DNA of 57,384 bases from Herbinix sp. (GCA_029256105.1 JAQSYO010000025.1:1-57384); one strand, 5' to 3'. Numbered from the stretch's first letter, positions 9,527-18,207 are shown. Notes: generated from the sequence alone by a model not told the origin. Made by a program: numbers and translations.

Positions 9527-9555
9527 TTGAATTCCTATTAGTCCCATGGTATTAT
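9527..9555 (+). promoter_or_regulatory. SigmaA-type promoter of the Rrf2 regulator gene
   Basis: TTGAAT, 17-bp spacer, TATTAT, 44 bp before the start codon. The motif agtccc occurs twice around the -10 (at 9540 and 9565), which may be part of an autoregulatory site. Confidence 0.65.
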
Positions 9556-9598
9556 AGTGATATAAGTCCCGGACAGGGATACGAAGGAGGCAAATTTC

Positions 9599-10036
9599 AT
9601 GAAAATATCAACGAAGGGAAGATATGCCTTACGACTAATGCTGGATTTGGCTTTAAACAATACAGGAGAGTATATTACAATCAAAAGTATTGCAGCTAGA
9701 CAGGAGATATCCGAAAAATATTTAGAACAGATAATTTCACTTTTAAATCGTGCAGGATATGTTAAAAGTATACGCGGTGCGCAAGGTGGATATAGATTAG
9801 CGAAGGAGCCTGTAGAATATACGGTAGGTATGATACTTCGTCTTACAGAAGGTAGTTTATTTCCAACGGATTGTTTGGAGGATGGAAATAATGAATGCAG
9901 TCGTAGTAGCGGATGTGTAACAAAAGAAGTTTGGCAGGAATTATATGATGCAATATGCTCCGTGGTAGATCGTATTACCTTACAGGATCTTGTAGATAAA
10001 CAATTAAATTTAGTTCCTTATGATTTTACAATATAA
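9599..10036 (+). CDS. Rrf2-family transcriptional regulator with IscR-like cysteines (CymR/IscR type)
   Basis: A 145-residue winged-helix regulator starting MKISTKGRYALRLMLDLA, the standard Rrf2 opening, followed by the helix-turn-helix region SEKYLEQIISLLNRAGYVKS and wing RGAQGGY. Three cysteines, C92, C100 and C106 (C-X7-C-X5-C), occupy the place of the Fe-S cluster ligands C92/C98/C104 of E. coli IscR. B. subtilis CymR lacks them. The neighbours downstream are metY and cysK, so control of cysteine and methionine synthesis is the likely job. Whether the signal is Fe-S status or a CysK partnership as in CymR is open. RBS GAAGGAGG. Confidence 0.85.
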   Translation: MKISTKGRYALRLMLDLALNNTGEYITIKSIAARQEISEKYLEQIISLLNRAGYVKSIRGAQGGYRLAKEPVEYTVGMILRLTEGSLFPTDCLEDGNNECSRSSGCVTKEVWQELYDAICSVVDRITLQDLVDKQLNLVPYDFTI

Positions 10037-10054
10037 AAAATGCAAAGCATCACC

Positions 10055-10084
10055 ATGAATTGCCCGCTTTTGCGGGTAATTCAT
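10055..10084. terminator. Hairpin after the Rrf2 gene
   Basis: 13-base arms (ATGAATTGCCCGC and GCGGGTAATTCAT, one mismatch or wobble) around a 4-base loop, 18 bp after the stop codon. No T-run follows, so termination is plausible but not certain. Confidence 0.55.
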
Positions 10085-10164
10085 ATATATACGGAGAAAT
10101 TTTATAGGTCTTTTTAGTCAATTATATATTTAAATTAAAATAGAAAAAATTACATTGTAACTAC

Positions 10165-10193
10165 TTGACAAAGATGGAAAGTGGGTATATTAT
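10165..10193 (+). promoter_or_regulatory. Promoter of the metY-cysK unit
   Basis: TTGACA, 17-bp spacer, TATTAT: near-consensus. A dyad lies just downstream at 10211-10236. Confidence 0.8.
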
Positions 10194-10210
10194 TATAGCA
10201 ACAGACATAT

Positions 10211-10236
10211 CATAGTAATTAAGTATGAATACTATG
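10211..10236 (+). promoter_or_regulatory. Candidate operator dyad downstream of the metY promoter
   Basis: A perfect inverted repeat CATAGTA-N12-TACTATG lies 18 to 43 bp after the -10 box, over the likely 5' end of the transcript. The position fits repression, perhaps by the adjacent Rrf2 protein (inference). Confidence 0.5.
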
Positions 10237-10298
10237 AAATATAAAGGAAATAAATTATTGAGTAAATATAATAATAAGATGTAAACGGAGGTCATATT

Positions 10299-11585
10299 AT
10301 GGAAAATGAAAAGAAATTACATTTTGAAACATTACAACTTCATGCCGGTCAAGAAAACCCAGACAGTGCAACCGGTGCACGTAGTGTTCCGATTTATCAG
10401 ACTACTTCTTATGTATTTGAGAATTCAGGTCAGGCGGAAAGAAGATTTAATTTAAGTGAAGGTGGTAATATTTATACTAGACTAATGAATCCCACCTCTG
10501 ATGTATTCGAACAACGAATTGCAGCGCTGGAGGGTGGTGTAGCAGCACTTGCAACTTCATCTGGAGCAGCAGCTACTACTTATGCAATACAGAATATTGC
10601 ACATGCCGGTGACCATATCGTATCAGCACAGACCATTTACGGTGGTACTTATAATTTGTTTGCACATACGCTGGAGGATTTTGGAATATCAACAACCTTT
10701 GTTGATGCGGATGATATAACAAATTTTGAGAAAGCCATTCAGCCAAACACCAAAGCAATTTTTATTGAGAGTTTAGGTAATCCGAACTCCAGTATTATTG
10801 ACATTGAGCAAGTGGCAGAAATTGCGCATCGTAATAAAATCCCTTTGATTGTTGATAATACCTTTGCTACTCCTTATTTGTTACGTCCGATTGAGCACGG
10901 TGCCGACATTGTTGTACATTCAGCAACGAAATTCATCGGTGGTCATGGAACCACCATTGGTGGTGTTATTGTAGACAGTGGTAAGTTTGATTGGAAAGCA
11001 TCTGGTAAGTTTCCTTCCCTTACAGAACCCAATCCCAGTTATCATGGAGTTAGATTTACAGAAGCTGTTGGCGCACTAGCATATATTATAAAGATTAGAG
11101 TAATATTAATGAGAGATACAGGTTCCACAATAAGTCCATTTCATTCGTTCTTATTTCTTCAAGGACTGGAAACCTTATCACTCCGTGTAGAACGTCATGT
11201 TTCAAATGCTCTTAAGGTAGTTGAATTCTTAAGCAAACATCCACAGGTAGAGAAAGTAAATCATCCCTCCTTATCCGATAATGTATACCATAATCTATAC
11301 GAAAGGTATTTTCCCGAAGGAGCAGGATCCATTTTCACCTTTGAAATAAAGGGAGATGCTACTATAGCGAAAGCGTTTATCGACAAGTTAAAGATCTTTT
11401 CCTTACTTGCCAATGTAGCAGATGTGAAATCCTTGGTTATTCATCCTGCAAGTACGACACATTCTCAAATGAATGAGGAAGAATTGTTATCCTCCGGTAT
11501 TAAACCAAATACGATTCGTCTATCCATTGGAACGGAACATATCGATGATATTATTGATGATTTATCACAGGCATTTGACCTTTAA
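10299..11585 (+). CDS. metY: O-acetylhomoserine sulfhydrylase (PLP enzyme)
   Basis: Makes homocysteine (or methionine) from O-acetylhomoserine and sulfide (or methanethiol) in the cytoplasm. Its 428 residues fit the family. It begins with HFETLQLHAGQ, typical of the OAH sulfhydrylase branch of Cys/Met-metabolism PLP enzymes. The PLP lysine is in SATKFIGGHGTTIGG, preceded by VDNTFATPYL. The C-terminal part carries the usual SLVIHPASTTHSQM and IRLSIGTEH. It is followed by cysK about 100 bp downstream and preceded by an Rrf2 regulator and its own promoter with a dyad. RBS ACGGAGG. Confidence 0.93.
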   Translation: MENEKKLHFETLQLHAGQENPDSATGARSVPIYQTTSYVFENSGQAERRFNLSEGGNIYTRLMNPTSDVFEQRIAALEGGVAALATSSGAAATTYAIQNIAHAGDHIVSAQTIYGGTYNLFAHTLEDFGISTTFVDADDITNFEKAIQPNTKAIFIESLGNPNSSIIDIEQVAEIAHRNKIPLIVDNTFATPYLLRPIEHGADIVVHSATKFIGGHGTTIGGVIVDSGKFDWKASGKFPSLTEPNPSYHGVRFTEAVGALAYIIKIRVILMRDTGSTISPFHSFLFLQGLETLSLRVERHVSNALKVVEFLSKHPQVEKVNHPSLSDNVYHNLYERYFPEGAGSIFTFEIKGDATIAKAFIDKLKIFSLLANVADVKSLVIHPASTTHSQMNEEELLSSGIKPNTIRLSIGTEHIDDIIDDLSQAFDL

Positions 11586-11681
11586 ATCAAACCAGATGCA
11601 TTTTTATGCAGGAAAAAGCCACCGAAGTGTCTTTTTCATTATATTAGGACACGTGCAATAGCACGGTAGAAAGAGGTTAGT

Positions 11682-12614
11682 ATGGCAAATTATAAGAAGA
11701 GAATTACTGAGTTAGTAGGAAATACACCCTTATTAGAATTAACAAATTACAATAAAATTCATGACGTTAAAGCAACGATTGTTGCGAAGTTGGAATATTA
11801 TAATCCAGGTGGTAGTGTAAAAGACCGTATTGCTAAAAAAATGATTGAAGAAGCTTTCAAAACCGGTGAAATCAACGAAAATTCTGTTATTATTGAGCCT
11901 ACAAGCGGTAATACCGGAATTGGTCTTGCAAGTGTTTGTGCTAGTTATGGCCTGAGATTAATCATCGCTATGCCAGAAACCATGAGTGTTGAGCGAAGAA
12001 ATCTGATGAAGGCATATGGTGCTGAATTAGTATTAACTGAAGGCGCTAAGGGCATGAAGGGTGCAATTGCAAAGGCACTTGAACTAAAGGAAGAAACACC
12101 AAATAGCTTTATTCCTTCCCAATTTGAAAATCCGAACAATCCAAAGGTTCATGAAGAAACAACCGGTGTTGAGATCTGGAATGATACAGAAGGTGAAGTC
12201 GATATTTTTGTTGCAGGTATTGGTACTGGTGGAACGATATCCGGAGTGGGTGCTTATTTGAAGGCAAAAAACCCGAATGTTAAAATTGTTGCGGTGGAGC
12301 CAGCAGATTCACCTATGTTATCAGAAGGTCGTGCTGGAGCTCATAAAATTCAAGGTATTGGTGCTGGTTTTGTTCCTAACACTTTAAATGTGAATATTTA
12401 TGATGAAATTATTACAGTAGCAAATGAGGATGCATTTGTGACTGGTAGAGAAATTGCTAAAAAAGAAGGTGTATTAGTTGGTATATCTTCAGGAGCAGCA
12501 CTTTGGGCAGCAACAAAGGTAGCTCAAAGACCAGAAAATGAAGGCAAAACAATTGTTGTATTACTTCCGGATACCGGTGAGAGATATTTGTCCACTGCAA
12601 TGTTTGCTGAATAA
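11682..12614 (+). CDS. cysK: Cysteine synthase A (O-acetylserine sulfhydrylase)
   Basis: Condenses O-acetylserine with sulfide to give cysteine; PLP enzyme, cytoplasmic. The 310 residues match the family. PLP lysine in [11 protein letters not shown]; substrate loop [11 protein letters not shown]; phosphate-binding GTGGTISG; C-terminal [10 protein letters not shown] and [12 protein letters not shown]. The last residues are MFAE, not the Ile-terminated tail of enzymes that dock into serine acetyltransferase, and no cysE is nearby. Start ATG after AGAAAGAGG. It ends in a strong bidirectional terminator. Confidence 0.95.
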   Translation: MANYKKRITELVGNTPLLELTNYNKIHDVKATIVAKLEYYNPGGSVKDRIAKKMIEEAFKTGEINENSVIIEPTSGNTGIGLASVCASYGLRLIIAMPETMSVERRNLMKAYGAELVLTEGAKGMKGAIAKALELKEETPNSFIPSQFENPNNPKVHEETTGVEIWNDTEGEVDIFVAGIGTGGTISGVGAYLKAKNPNVKIVAVEPADSPMLSEGRAGAHKIQGIGAGFVPNTLNVNIYDEIITVANEDAFVTGREIAKKEGVLVGISSGAALWAATKVAQRPENEGKTIVVLLPDTGERYLSTAMFAE

Positions 12615-12654
12615 AGTAAAATAATATAATATTTATTAATTTATAGTTAATAAT

Positions 12655-12700
12655 AAAACCCTATATGGCGTGCAATGTGATGCATGCCGTATAGGGTTTT
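12655..12700. terminator. Bidirectional terminator between cysK and the convergent small gene
   Basis: A 20-base-arm hairpin (aaaaccctatatggcgtgca with its near-complement ending in agggtttt) around a 6-base loop, with A-run and T-run on either side. It serves cysK on plus and the 12708-12959 gene on minus. Confidence 0.85.
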
Positions 12701-12707
12701 ATAACGT

Positions 12708-12959
12708 CTAGTAATTTCGATTCGAGGTAAGAAACATTGCATTCTCATAATCTTTATGATGAACATAAAGATAATATTGTATCGTAAATCTTGCATCCTG
12801 CCCCAAAGTACCAAATCGAACTCGGTTCGAAGTGTTGCTGTTACGGTCTACTCGTTTATAATCATATCGTATACCTGCTGATATTAATGAATCTCGCAAG
12901 TCGGAGAATTCCTTAAGCGAAAATCCATTATAAATTTCTACTCGCTTCCAAAACCACAT
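12708..12959 (-). CDS. Small conserved-looking protein of unknown function
   Basis: 83 residues with the chosen ATG at 12959, which has AGAAAGAGG 8 bases upstream; a GTG nine bases earlier is a weaker alternative. No membrane segment or signal peptide. The sequence starts MWFWKRVEIYNGFSLKEF and ends in an aromatic-rich stretch (FTIQYYLYVHHKDYENA), which suggests a compact alpha/beta fold. I recall similar short proteins in Lachnospiraceae but cannot give a function. It converges on cysK and shares its terminator. Confidence 0.6.
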   Translation of the reverse strand: MWFWKRVEIYNGFSLKEFSDLRDSLISAGIRYDYKRVDRNSNTSNRVRFGTLGQDARFTIQYYLYVHHKDYENAMFLTSNRNY

Positions 12960-13155
12960 ACCCAACACCTCTTTCTATATAATATAAAGTGTGTTTACAG
13001 ATCCTATCATTATTATACTCTTCGGAGGCTCTTTGTTCAAATTAAGGTTTCATTAGAGTTTTATTGTATTTGATAAATGAAACTTTAAAGAGATTCTATC
13101 ATATAATAAAAAAGGACTTATCATTACGTAATAGAAAAGAGGAATAAGAAATCTT

Positions 13156-14541
13156 ATGGCAAAGGTGATACTGGATGCAGGCCACGGAGGTAGTGATCTT
13201 GGTGATATAAATTATAGCCAAATGGAGAAAACAGACAACCTGAGATTGGCATTGGCCGTAGGCGAAATCCTTGAACAAAGTGGAATAGAAGTTGCATATA
13301 CTAGAACTAAGGATAGTTATCTGTCACAAATAGATCGAGTGAATATAGCAAATGCAGAAGGCGCAGATTTATTGGTTTCAATCCATCGTCTTTTCGGCAG
13401 GGGTGTGTCTCCGGGTTTGGGTTTCTTTGTAGCAAGAGAAGGCGAAATAGAAGAAAAAGTAGCCAATAATATAGGAAGCAATTTATCAGATGCTGGGTAC
13501 ACTAATTATGAAATTATCACCCGTACAGATTTACCTATATTAAGAGATACGAATATGCCTTCGGTAATGGTGGGGATAGGATTTATGAAATCGGAGGAAG
13601 AAAATCTGTTGTTTAATACACATTTTGATGATATCGCGAATGCAATCGCGAAGGGCATTATTCAAACTTTAGAAAATCAAGAAAATGAGAACTCAAGTGC
13701 AAGTAATATTATAATTACTTCAAATAGTAATTGTTATAGTTGCAAAAACAAAATTATCACTAAATTTGATCAGAGAGGTCCGAAGGTAATTCTAGATGCT
13801 GGTCACGGAGGAAGCGATACAGGGGAAGTAATCGATGAGAATATGGAAAAAAATGAAAACCTAAAATTGACGTTGGCTGTTGGAAATATATTGATGAATA
13901 ACGGAGTTGATGTTATTTATACAAGGACAACAGACATTCATATAACAAAGGATGAGCTGATAAAATTCGTTAATGATACAAAAGGAGATTTGTTTGTATC
14001 CATGCATAGAACCTCTAATGTCGGTAGAGGTACTGCTGCAGGTGCGGAATGTTTAGTTCAGGGCGAAGATGAGTTCGCACGTACGGTGGCAGATAATATC
14101 AATAATAATCTCGAAGAAATTGGATATGTGAATATAGGGAATATTCAAGCGGATTTAGATATCTTAAGATTTGATTCTACACCGGCTGTGATAGTTTTAA
14201 TTGGAATATTCAGATCAAATACAAATCAAATGCTATATGATATAAAATTCAACGAGACAGCATATGCAATTGCACAGGGCATCATAGAATCCTTTGGTAT
14301 TAATATGGTAAGTGCTTTATCAAACTATAGATACCGAATTCAAGTTGGATTGTTTCGCGCATATAATCAGGCTTTAAATCTTCAAACTAGATTGATTATG
14401 CAAGGATATACTGCTGATATTGTACAACAAGGTGATTCCTTTGCAGTTCATGTCGGTGATTTCTCAAACATAGATGGTGCGGCGGCACTGGAATTAGTGA
14501 TTAGGTTTCATGGTTATAATACGTTACTGGTAGCGGTCTGA
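13156..14541 (+). CDS. Tandem amidase_3-like protein with SPOR domain; catalytic Glu missing from both domains
   Basis: 461 residues without a signal peptide: two N-acetylmuramoyl-L-alanine amidase (Amidase_3) domains (about 1-175 and 208-380) joined by a Ser/Asn-rich linker, then a SPOR-like domain (about 390-461, starting YRIQVGLFRAYNQA). Zinc ligands are intact in both: H10, E24, H77 and H217, E231, H284. The second catalytic Glu, normally in a VLVE-GF motif, is G140 (SVMVGIGF) in domain 1 and L348 (VIVLIGIF) in domain 2. It therefore looks like a zinc-binding, peptidoglycan-recognising pseudoenzyme, or one with altered activity. RBS AGAGGAATAAG is somewhat distant. Confidence 0.8.
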   Translation: MAKVILDAGHGGSDLGDINYSQMEKTDNLRLALAVGEILEQSGIEVAYTRTKDSYLSQIDRVNIANAEGADLLVSIHRLFGRGVSPGLGFFVAREGEIEEKVANNIGSNLSDAGYTNYEIITRTDLPILRDTNMPSVMVGIGFMKSEEENLLFNTHFDDIANAIAKGIIQTLENQENENSSASNIIITSNSNCYSCKNKIITKFDQRGPKVILDAGHGGSDTGEVIDENMEKNENLKLTLAVGNILMNNGVDVIYTRTTDIHITKDELIKFVNDTKGDLFVSMHRTSNVGRGTAAGAECLVQGEDEFARTVADNINNNLEEIGYVNIGNIQADLDILRFDSTPAVIVLIGIFRSNTNQMLYDIKFNETAYAIAQGIIESFGINMVSALSNYRYRIQVGLFRAYNQALNLQTRLIMQGYTADIVQQGDSFAVHVGDFSNIDGAAALELVIRFHGYNTLLVAV

Positions 14542-14578
14542 TTCGTATTAAGCATGTAAAAATATCCGACTTGTTTAC

Positions 14579-14607
14579 TTGACTTGTTATACTATTTCCT
14601 ATATAAT
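14579..14607 (+). promoter_or_regulatory. Promoter of the yicC-remA-rpoZ unit
   Basis: TTGACT, 17-bp spacer, TATAAT. The leader then contains a GC-rich hairpin (tggcggca-tc-tgccgcca, 14636-14653), odd for this AT-rich DNA, about 30 bp before the start codon. Confidence 0.8.
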
Positions 14608-14683
14608 AAATAGAATACAATAAAAAAGCTAATTGTGGCGGCATCTGCCGCCATGATTGCCGAATATGAAAGAGTGTGTATCT

Positions 14684-15562
14684 ATGTTGAAAAGTATGAC
14701 AGGCTTTGGGCGATGTGAAATCGCTGGAGTAGATCGCAAAATTACCGTAGAAATGAAAGCAGTGAACCACAGATACTGTGACATTTCGATTAAAATGCCA
14801 AAAAAGTTAAGCTTTTTTGAAGCTGGGATTCGTAATGTATTAAAACAATACATTGGAAGAGGTAAGATAGATATCTACATTACATACGAAGACTATACGG
14901 AAAACAATGTATGTGTAAAGTATAATGCAGATTTGGCGAGAGAATATTATACAAATTTGGAGAAAATGAGTAAGGAATTTGGCATAGAGAATGATATTCG
15001 TGTGTCAGCCTTATCGAGATATCCCGAAGTATTTATCCTTGAGGAACAGACCATCGACGAAAAGGAATTATGGGAACTTGTTGAAGAAGCTGTTAAAACA
15101 GCCGCAGGCAAATTTGTTGAAACACGTATTTCAGAAGGTGAAAATCTGAAATTGGATATTGTAGCAAAGCTTGATGGTATGTTACAATTGGTTGATTTTA
15201 TCGAGACTAGATCACCGGAAATCGTATCCGAATATAGGAACAAACTAATGGCGAAGGTAACAGAGCTTTTAGGGGATACGAAGGTAGAAGAAAGTATATT
15301 AGTAACAGAAGTAACGGTTTTTGCAGATAAAATTTGCGTAGATGAAGAAACAGTTCGACTTAAAAGTCATATCCTTAACATGAAGGAAGCATTAAATGAA
15401 AGTGATAATGTTGGTAGAAAGTTAGACTTTATCGCTCAGGAAATGAATCGGGAAGCGAACACGATTTTATCAAAAGCAAGTGACCTTGAGGTTACGAATA
15501 AAGCAATTGACCTAAAGACAGAAATTGAAAAAGTCAGGGAGCAAATTCAAAATATCGAATAG
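14684..15562 (+). CDS. yicC: YicC/YloC family endoribonuclease
   Basis: 292 residues starting MLKSMTGFGRCE, the invariant opening of the family; an upstream in-frame TTG at 14657 is rejected because it would precede this motif. The C-terminal DUF1732 region ends in the typical GRKLDFIAQEMNREANTI...KASDLEVTNKAIDLKTEIEKVREQIQN. Characterised members act as endoribonucleases. It sits directly before remA and rpoZ, the usual Firmicute context. Confidence 0.92.
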   Translation: MLKSMTGFGRCEIAGVDRKITVEMKAVNHRYCDISIKMPKKLSFFEAGIRNVLKQYIGRGKIDIYITYEDYTENNVCVKYNADLAREYYTNLEKMSKEFGIENDIRVSALSRYPEVFILEEQTIDEKELWELVEEAVKTAAGKFVETRISEGENLKLDIVAKLDGMLQLVDFIETRSPEIVSEYRNKLMAKVTELLGDTKVEESILVTEVTVFADKICVDEETVRLKSHILNMKEALNESDNVGRKLDFIAQEMNREANTILSKASDLEVTNKAIDLKTEIEKVREQIQNIE

Positions 15563-15586
15563 AACCTACTGAAATGAGGAATAACT

Positions 15587-15862
15587 TTGAGTAAGTTAGT
15601 TAATGTGGGCTTTGGAAATGTTGTGAATTCCAGTAAAATTATTAGTATTATCAGTCCGGAAGCAGCCCCAATCAAACGAATGGTACAATCAGCGAAGGAC
15701 ACAGGAATGGCTATTGATGCAACCTGTGGTAGAAGAACAAAAGCTGTCATTGTTACGGAAAGCGGTCATTTAATATTATCTTCCTTACTTCCTGAGACAA
15801 TCGCAGGAAGAGTGAACCAAAAGGAAGTAGCGGACAATCAAGAGATAGTAACTACTGATTAA
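15587..15862 (+). CDS. remA: RemA-family extracellular matrix regulatory protein (DUF370)
   Basis: 91 residues, TTG start with GAGGA six bases upstream. In B. subtilis RemA is a small DNA-binding protein that activates matrix and osmoprotection operons. The family signature is clear: VNVGFGNVV near the N-terminus, SPEAAPIKRMVQSAK, then DATCGRRTKAVIV and SGHLILSSLLPETIAGR. It follows yicC by 24 bp. In most Firmicutes gmk would come next, but here rpoZ does. Confidence 0.93.
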   Translation: MSKLVNVGFGNVVNSSKIISIISPEAAPIKRMVQSAKDTGMAIDATCGRRTKAVIVTESGHLILSSLLPETIAGRVNQKEVADNQEIVTTD

Positions 15863-15922
15863 GTTAGGAAGGAACAAAGCTACACTATAATAAAATTGTA
15901 TCCACTGGAAGGAGAAATAATT

Positions 15923-16177
15923 ATGTTACATCCATCATATACGGATTTAATGAGAGTAGTAAATAGCGAGGTAGAGCCTGGCGAGCAACCAGTAGTAAAC
16001 AGTAGATATTCTATCGTTATTGCAACAGCAAGACGTGCCAGACAAATTATTGATGGTGCTGTTCCGCTAGTAGAGGTTACTTATCCTAAGCCTTTATCCA
16101 TCGCAGTTGAGGAATTATATCGCTCAAAGGTTAAAATTGTTGGTGACGATGAAGAGAGAGAAAATGATAATCAATAA
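15923..16177 (+). CDS. rpoZ: DNA-directed RNA polymerase omega subunit
   Basis: 84 residues starting MLHPSYTDLMRVVNSE; ATG chosen with AAGGAG 10 bases upstream, rejecting an upstream TTG. The core omega motif SRYSIVIATARRARQII is clear, followed by PLSIAVEELYRSKVKI. Omega assists assembly of beta prime into RNA polymerase. It follows remA by 60 bp with no gmk between them. Confidence 0.92.
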   Translation: MLHPSYTDLMRVVNSEVEPGEQPVVNSRYSIVIATARRARQIIDGAVPLVEVTYPKPLSIAVEELYRSKVKIVGDDEERENDNQ

Positions 16178-16228
16178 TAACTCACATTTCATAATTTCTG
16201 ATGTCGAATAATAGTAAACAATTTCATC

Positions 16229-16264
16229 AGCACTTTCATATGAGTAGGTATGAAGGTGCTTTAT
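16229..16264 (+). terminator. Probable terminator after rpoZ
   Basis: 12-base arms (AGCACTTTCATA and TATGAAGGTGCT, one G-U pair) with an 8-base loop, followed only by a short TTTAT. Confidence 0.55.
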
Positions 16265-16307
16265 CGTATATTGACAGTATATATGGAAGAAATAGAAAGG
16301 AAGTTTT

Positions 16308-16994
16308 ATGTCTTATAATCCGGATGAAAATGACAAATCAGAGATTGATACGGAAGTAGATTTAAGAGTTGAAGATAAGGATTACTCCATTGAGGAAGAT
16401 GACCTTGATGATGAGGAACCTTTTCACGATATGCTCGAAGTAAAGCAGGAGCCGGTTGCGAAAAGCAATGCAAAAGGTTTTATCTATGATTTGATTTTCT
16501 ATGCGGTTCTAATTTTTGTATGTATTTATATTTTACCTAACTTCGTTATTCAGCGTACAATCGTGGATGGTTCTTCAATGGCAGATACTTTATTAGATGG
16601 TGATCATTTATATGTAGAAAAACTTTCTTACCGGTTTGATGCCTTGGACCGATTTGATATTATAGTCTTTTATCCTTATGGCAGGGAGAATGAAGAATAT
16701 TATGTTAAGAGAATTATTGGACTTCCCGGTGAAACGGTGCAGATAAAAGGTAGTGATATATATATAAATGATGAGATATTAGAAGAACACTATGGAAAAG
16801 AACCGATTGAAGACCCTGGCAGAGCATCAGAGCCGATTACGTTGGGTGAGGATGAATTTTTTGTAATGGGTGATAACAGAAATGTTAGTAAAGATAGTCG
16901 TTACGAGGAAGTCGGTAATGTAAAGAAGGAAAACATCGGTGGTAAGGCGATATTTCGAATTAAGCCTTTAAGTAGATTTGGTACATTAGAATAA
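16308..16994 (+). CDS. lepB: Signal peptidase I
   Basis: Removes signal peptides from exported proteins at the outer face of the membrane. 228 residues: an acidic N-terminal cytoplasmic stretch of about 55, one transmembrane helix (about 60-80), then the serine protease domain. Catalytic Ser90 is in DGSSM and the Lys general base is K134 in YVKRIIGLPGE; MGDNRNVSKDSR is the family box E. The acidic N-terminus is longer than in B. subtilis SipS. RBS AAAGGAAG. Confidence 0.95.
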   Translation: MSYNPDENDKSEIDTEVDLRVEDKDYSIEEDDLDDEEPFHDMLEVKQEPVAKSNAKGFIYDLIFYAVLIFVCIYILPNFVIQRTIVDGSSMADTLLDGDHLYVEKLSYRFDALDRFDIIVFYPYGRENEEYYVKRIIGLPGETVQIKGSDIYINDEILEEHYGKEPIEDPGRASEPITLGEDEFFVMGDNRNVSKDSRYEEVGNVKKENIGGKAIFRIKPLSRFGTLE

Positions 16995-17010
16995 TTTTTT
17001 ACTTTATCAC

Positions 17011-17039
17011 TTGCATTTTTTATTTGATTTAGGTAGAAT
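17011..17039 (+). promoter_or_regulatory. Promoter of holA
   Basis: TTGCAT, 17-bp spacer, TAGAAT, 36 bp before the start codon. Confidence 0.6.
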
Positions 17040-17075
17040 AGATAATGTTCTGAAAGAACGGGAGTAACATTTATT

Positions 17076-18053
17076 ATGAAGGTTATTAAAGAGCATATTA
17101 AAACAGGAAGTTTCAAACAGTTCTATCTTCTATATGGAAGTGAGAATTATTTGAAGAAGCTCTATCGTGATAAATTAAAAAACGCGATCTTACAAGATGA
17201 GAACGATATGAATTACTCCTACTATGAAGGTAAAGATGTTGATCCAAGAAAAGTCAATGAGGCTGCACAAACACTACCGTTCTTTAGCGATAAGCGATTA
17301 ATTATTATAGAAAACAGCGGTTTGTTTAAAACACAAAGTGAGCTTAGCGAGCTTTTAACAGATACACCGGATAGTTCCATTATAGTATTTGTAGAAACAG
17401 AGATTGATAAGCGAAGTAAATTATTTAAATTAGTTCGTGATCACGGGACCGTATCAGAAATGAACGGACTGGACGAAAAGAATTTGAAGCTTTTTGTAGC
17501 ATCCCTTTTAGAGCAGGAAGGGAAGAAGATTACAGAGGCCGGGGTTACCTATTTACTGGATAAGACCGGAACAGATATGGTGAACATCTGTAATGAGGTG
17601 GAGAAGATCATTAGCTACACCTATGGTCGTGATATTATATTACCTGCGGATATTGATGCAGTTGTAACAGTTCAAATTACCGGTAAAATCTTTCTTATGA
17701 TAGATGCCATCGGTAGCAAACAGCCAAGTAAAGCACTTGCTTTATATTATGACCTTCTTTCGGTTAGAGAGAAGCCAATGTCAATCTTGTTCTTGATTAC
17801 AAGACATTTTAATATATTACTTCAGGCAAAGGATTTACAGGCATTGGGTTTTAATTCTGCTACAATTAGTGAGAAGGTTGCTATTCCACCTTTTGCAGTT
17901 AATAAATATTTGGGACAGGCAAAAAATTTTACTACCAAACGCTTAAAGGAAGCACTGGAATATGGTGCGGATATTGAAGAGCAGGTAAAGACAGGTAGAA
18001 TGGTTGAAAAGATTGGTGTAGAATTGTTTATCGTCACCTTTAGTAAGAGATAG
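17076..18053 (+). CDS. holA: DNA polymerase III delta subunit
   Basis: Clamp-loader subunit that opens the sliding clamp. 325 residues; begins MKVIKEHIKTGSFKQFYLLYGSE, with the clamp-binding region near TLPFFSDKRLIIIENSG and the C-terminal helical collar domain (ALALYYDLLSVREKPMSIL...). Start ATG after GAACGGGAG. It usually lies close to rpsT in Firmicutes; here rpsT is about 6.4 kb away on the other strand. Confidence 0.9.
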   Translation: MKVIKEHIKTGSFKQFYLLYGSENYLKKLYRDKLKNAILQDENDMNYSYYEGKDVDPRKVNEAAQTLPFFSDKRLIIIENSGLFKTQSELSELLTDTPDSSIIVFVETEIDKRSKLFKLVRDHGTVSEMNGLDEKNLKLFVASLLEQEGKKITEAGVTYLLDKTGTDMVNICNEVEKIISYTYGRDIILPADIDAVVTVQITGKIFLMIDAIGSKQPSKALALYYDLLSVREKPMSILFLITRHFNILLQAKDLQALGFNSATISEKVAIPPFAVNKYLGQAKNFTTKRLKEALEYGADIEEQVKTGRMVEKIGVELFIVTFSKR

Positions 18054-18121
18054 TTAAAAGTAAATTATCTATGGAGCCTTCCAATTTATTTAAAGTAAGG
18101 TTTTGTAGTAATTATAAATTA

Positions 18122-18207
18122 GGAAGCGTATCGAAGTGGTCATAACGGCCCTGACTCGAAATCAGGTTACCCTCACGGGTACGTGGGTTCGAATCCCACC
18201 GCTTCCG
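18122..18207 (+). tRNA. tRNA-Ser (anticodon CGA)
   Basis: An 86-base cloverleaf: acceptor GGAAGCG/CGCTTCC, discriminator G, anticodon stem CCTGA/TCAGG around loop CTCGAAA with CGA at 18157-18159, a long class II variable arm (taccctcacgggta) and T-arm GTGGG-TTCGAAT-CCCAC. CCA is not encoded. It reads UCG codons. Confidence 0.95.

Noticed and set aside
12708..12968. GTG start at 12968 for the small minus-strand gene
   Set aside because: The GTG lies within the ribosome binding site region that is well spaced for the ATG at 12959.
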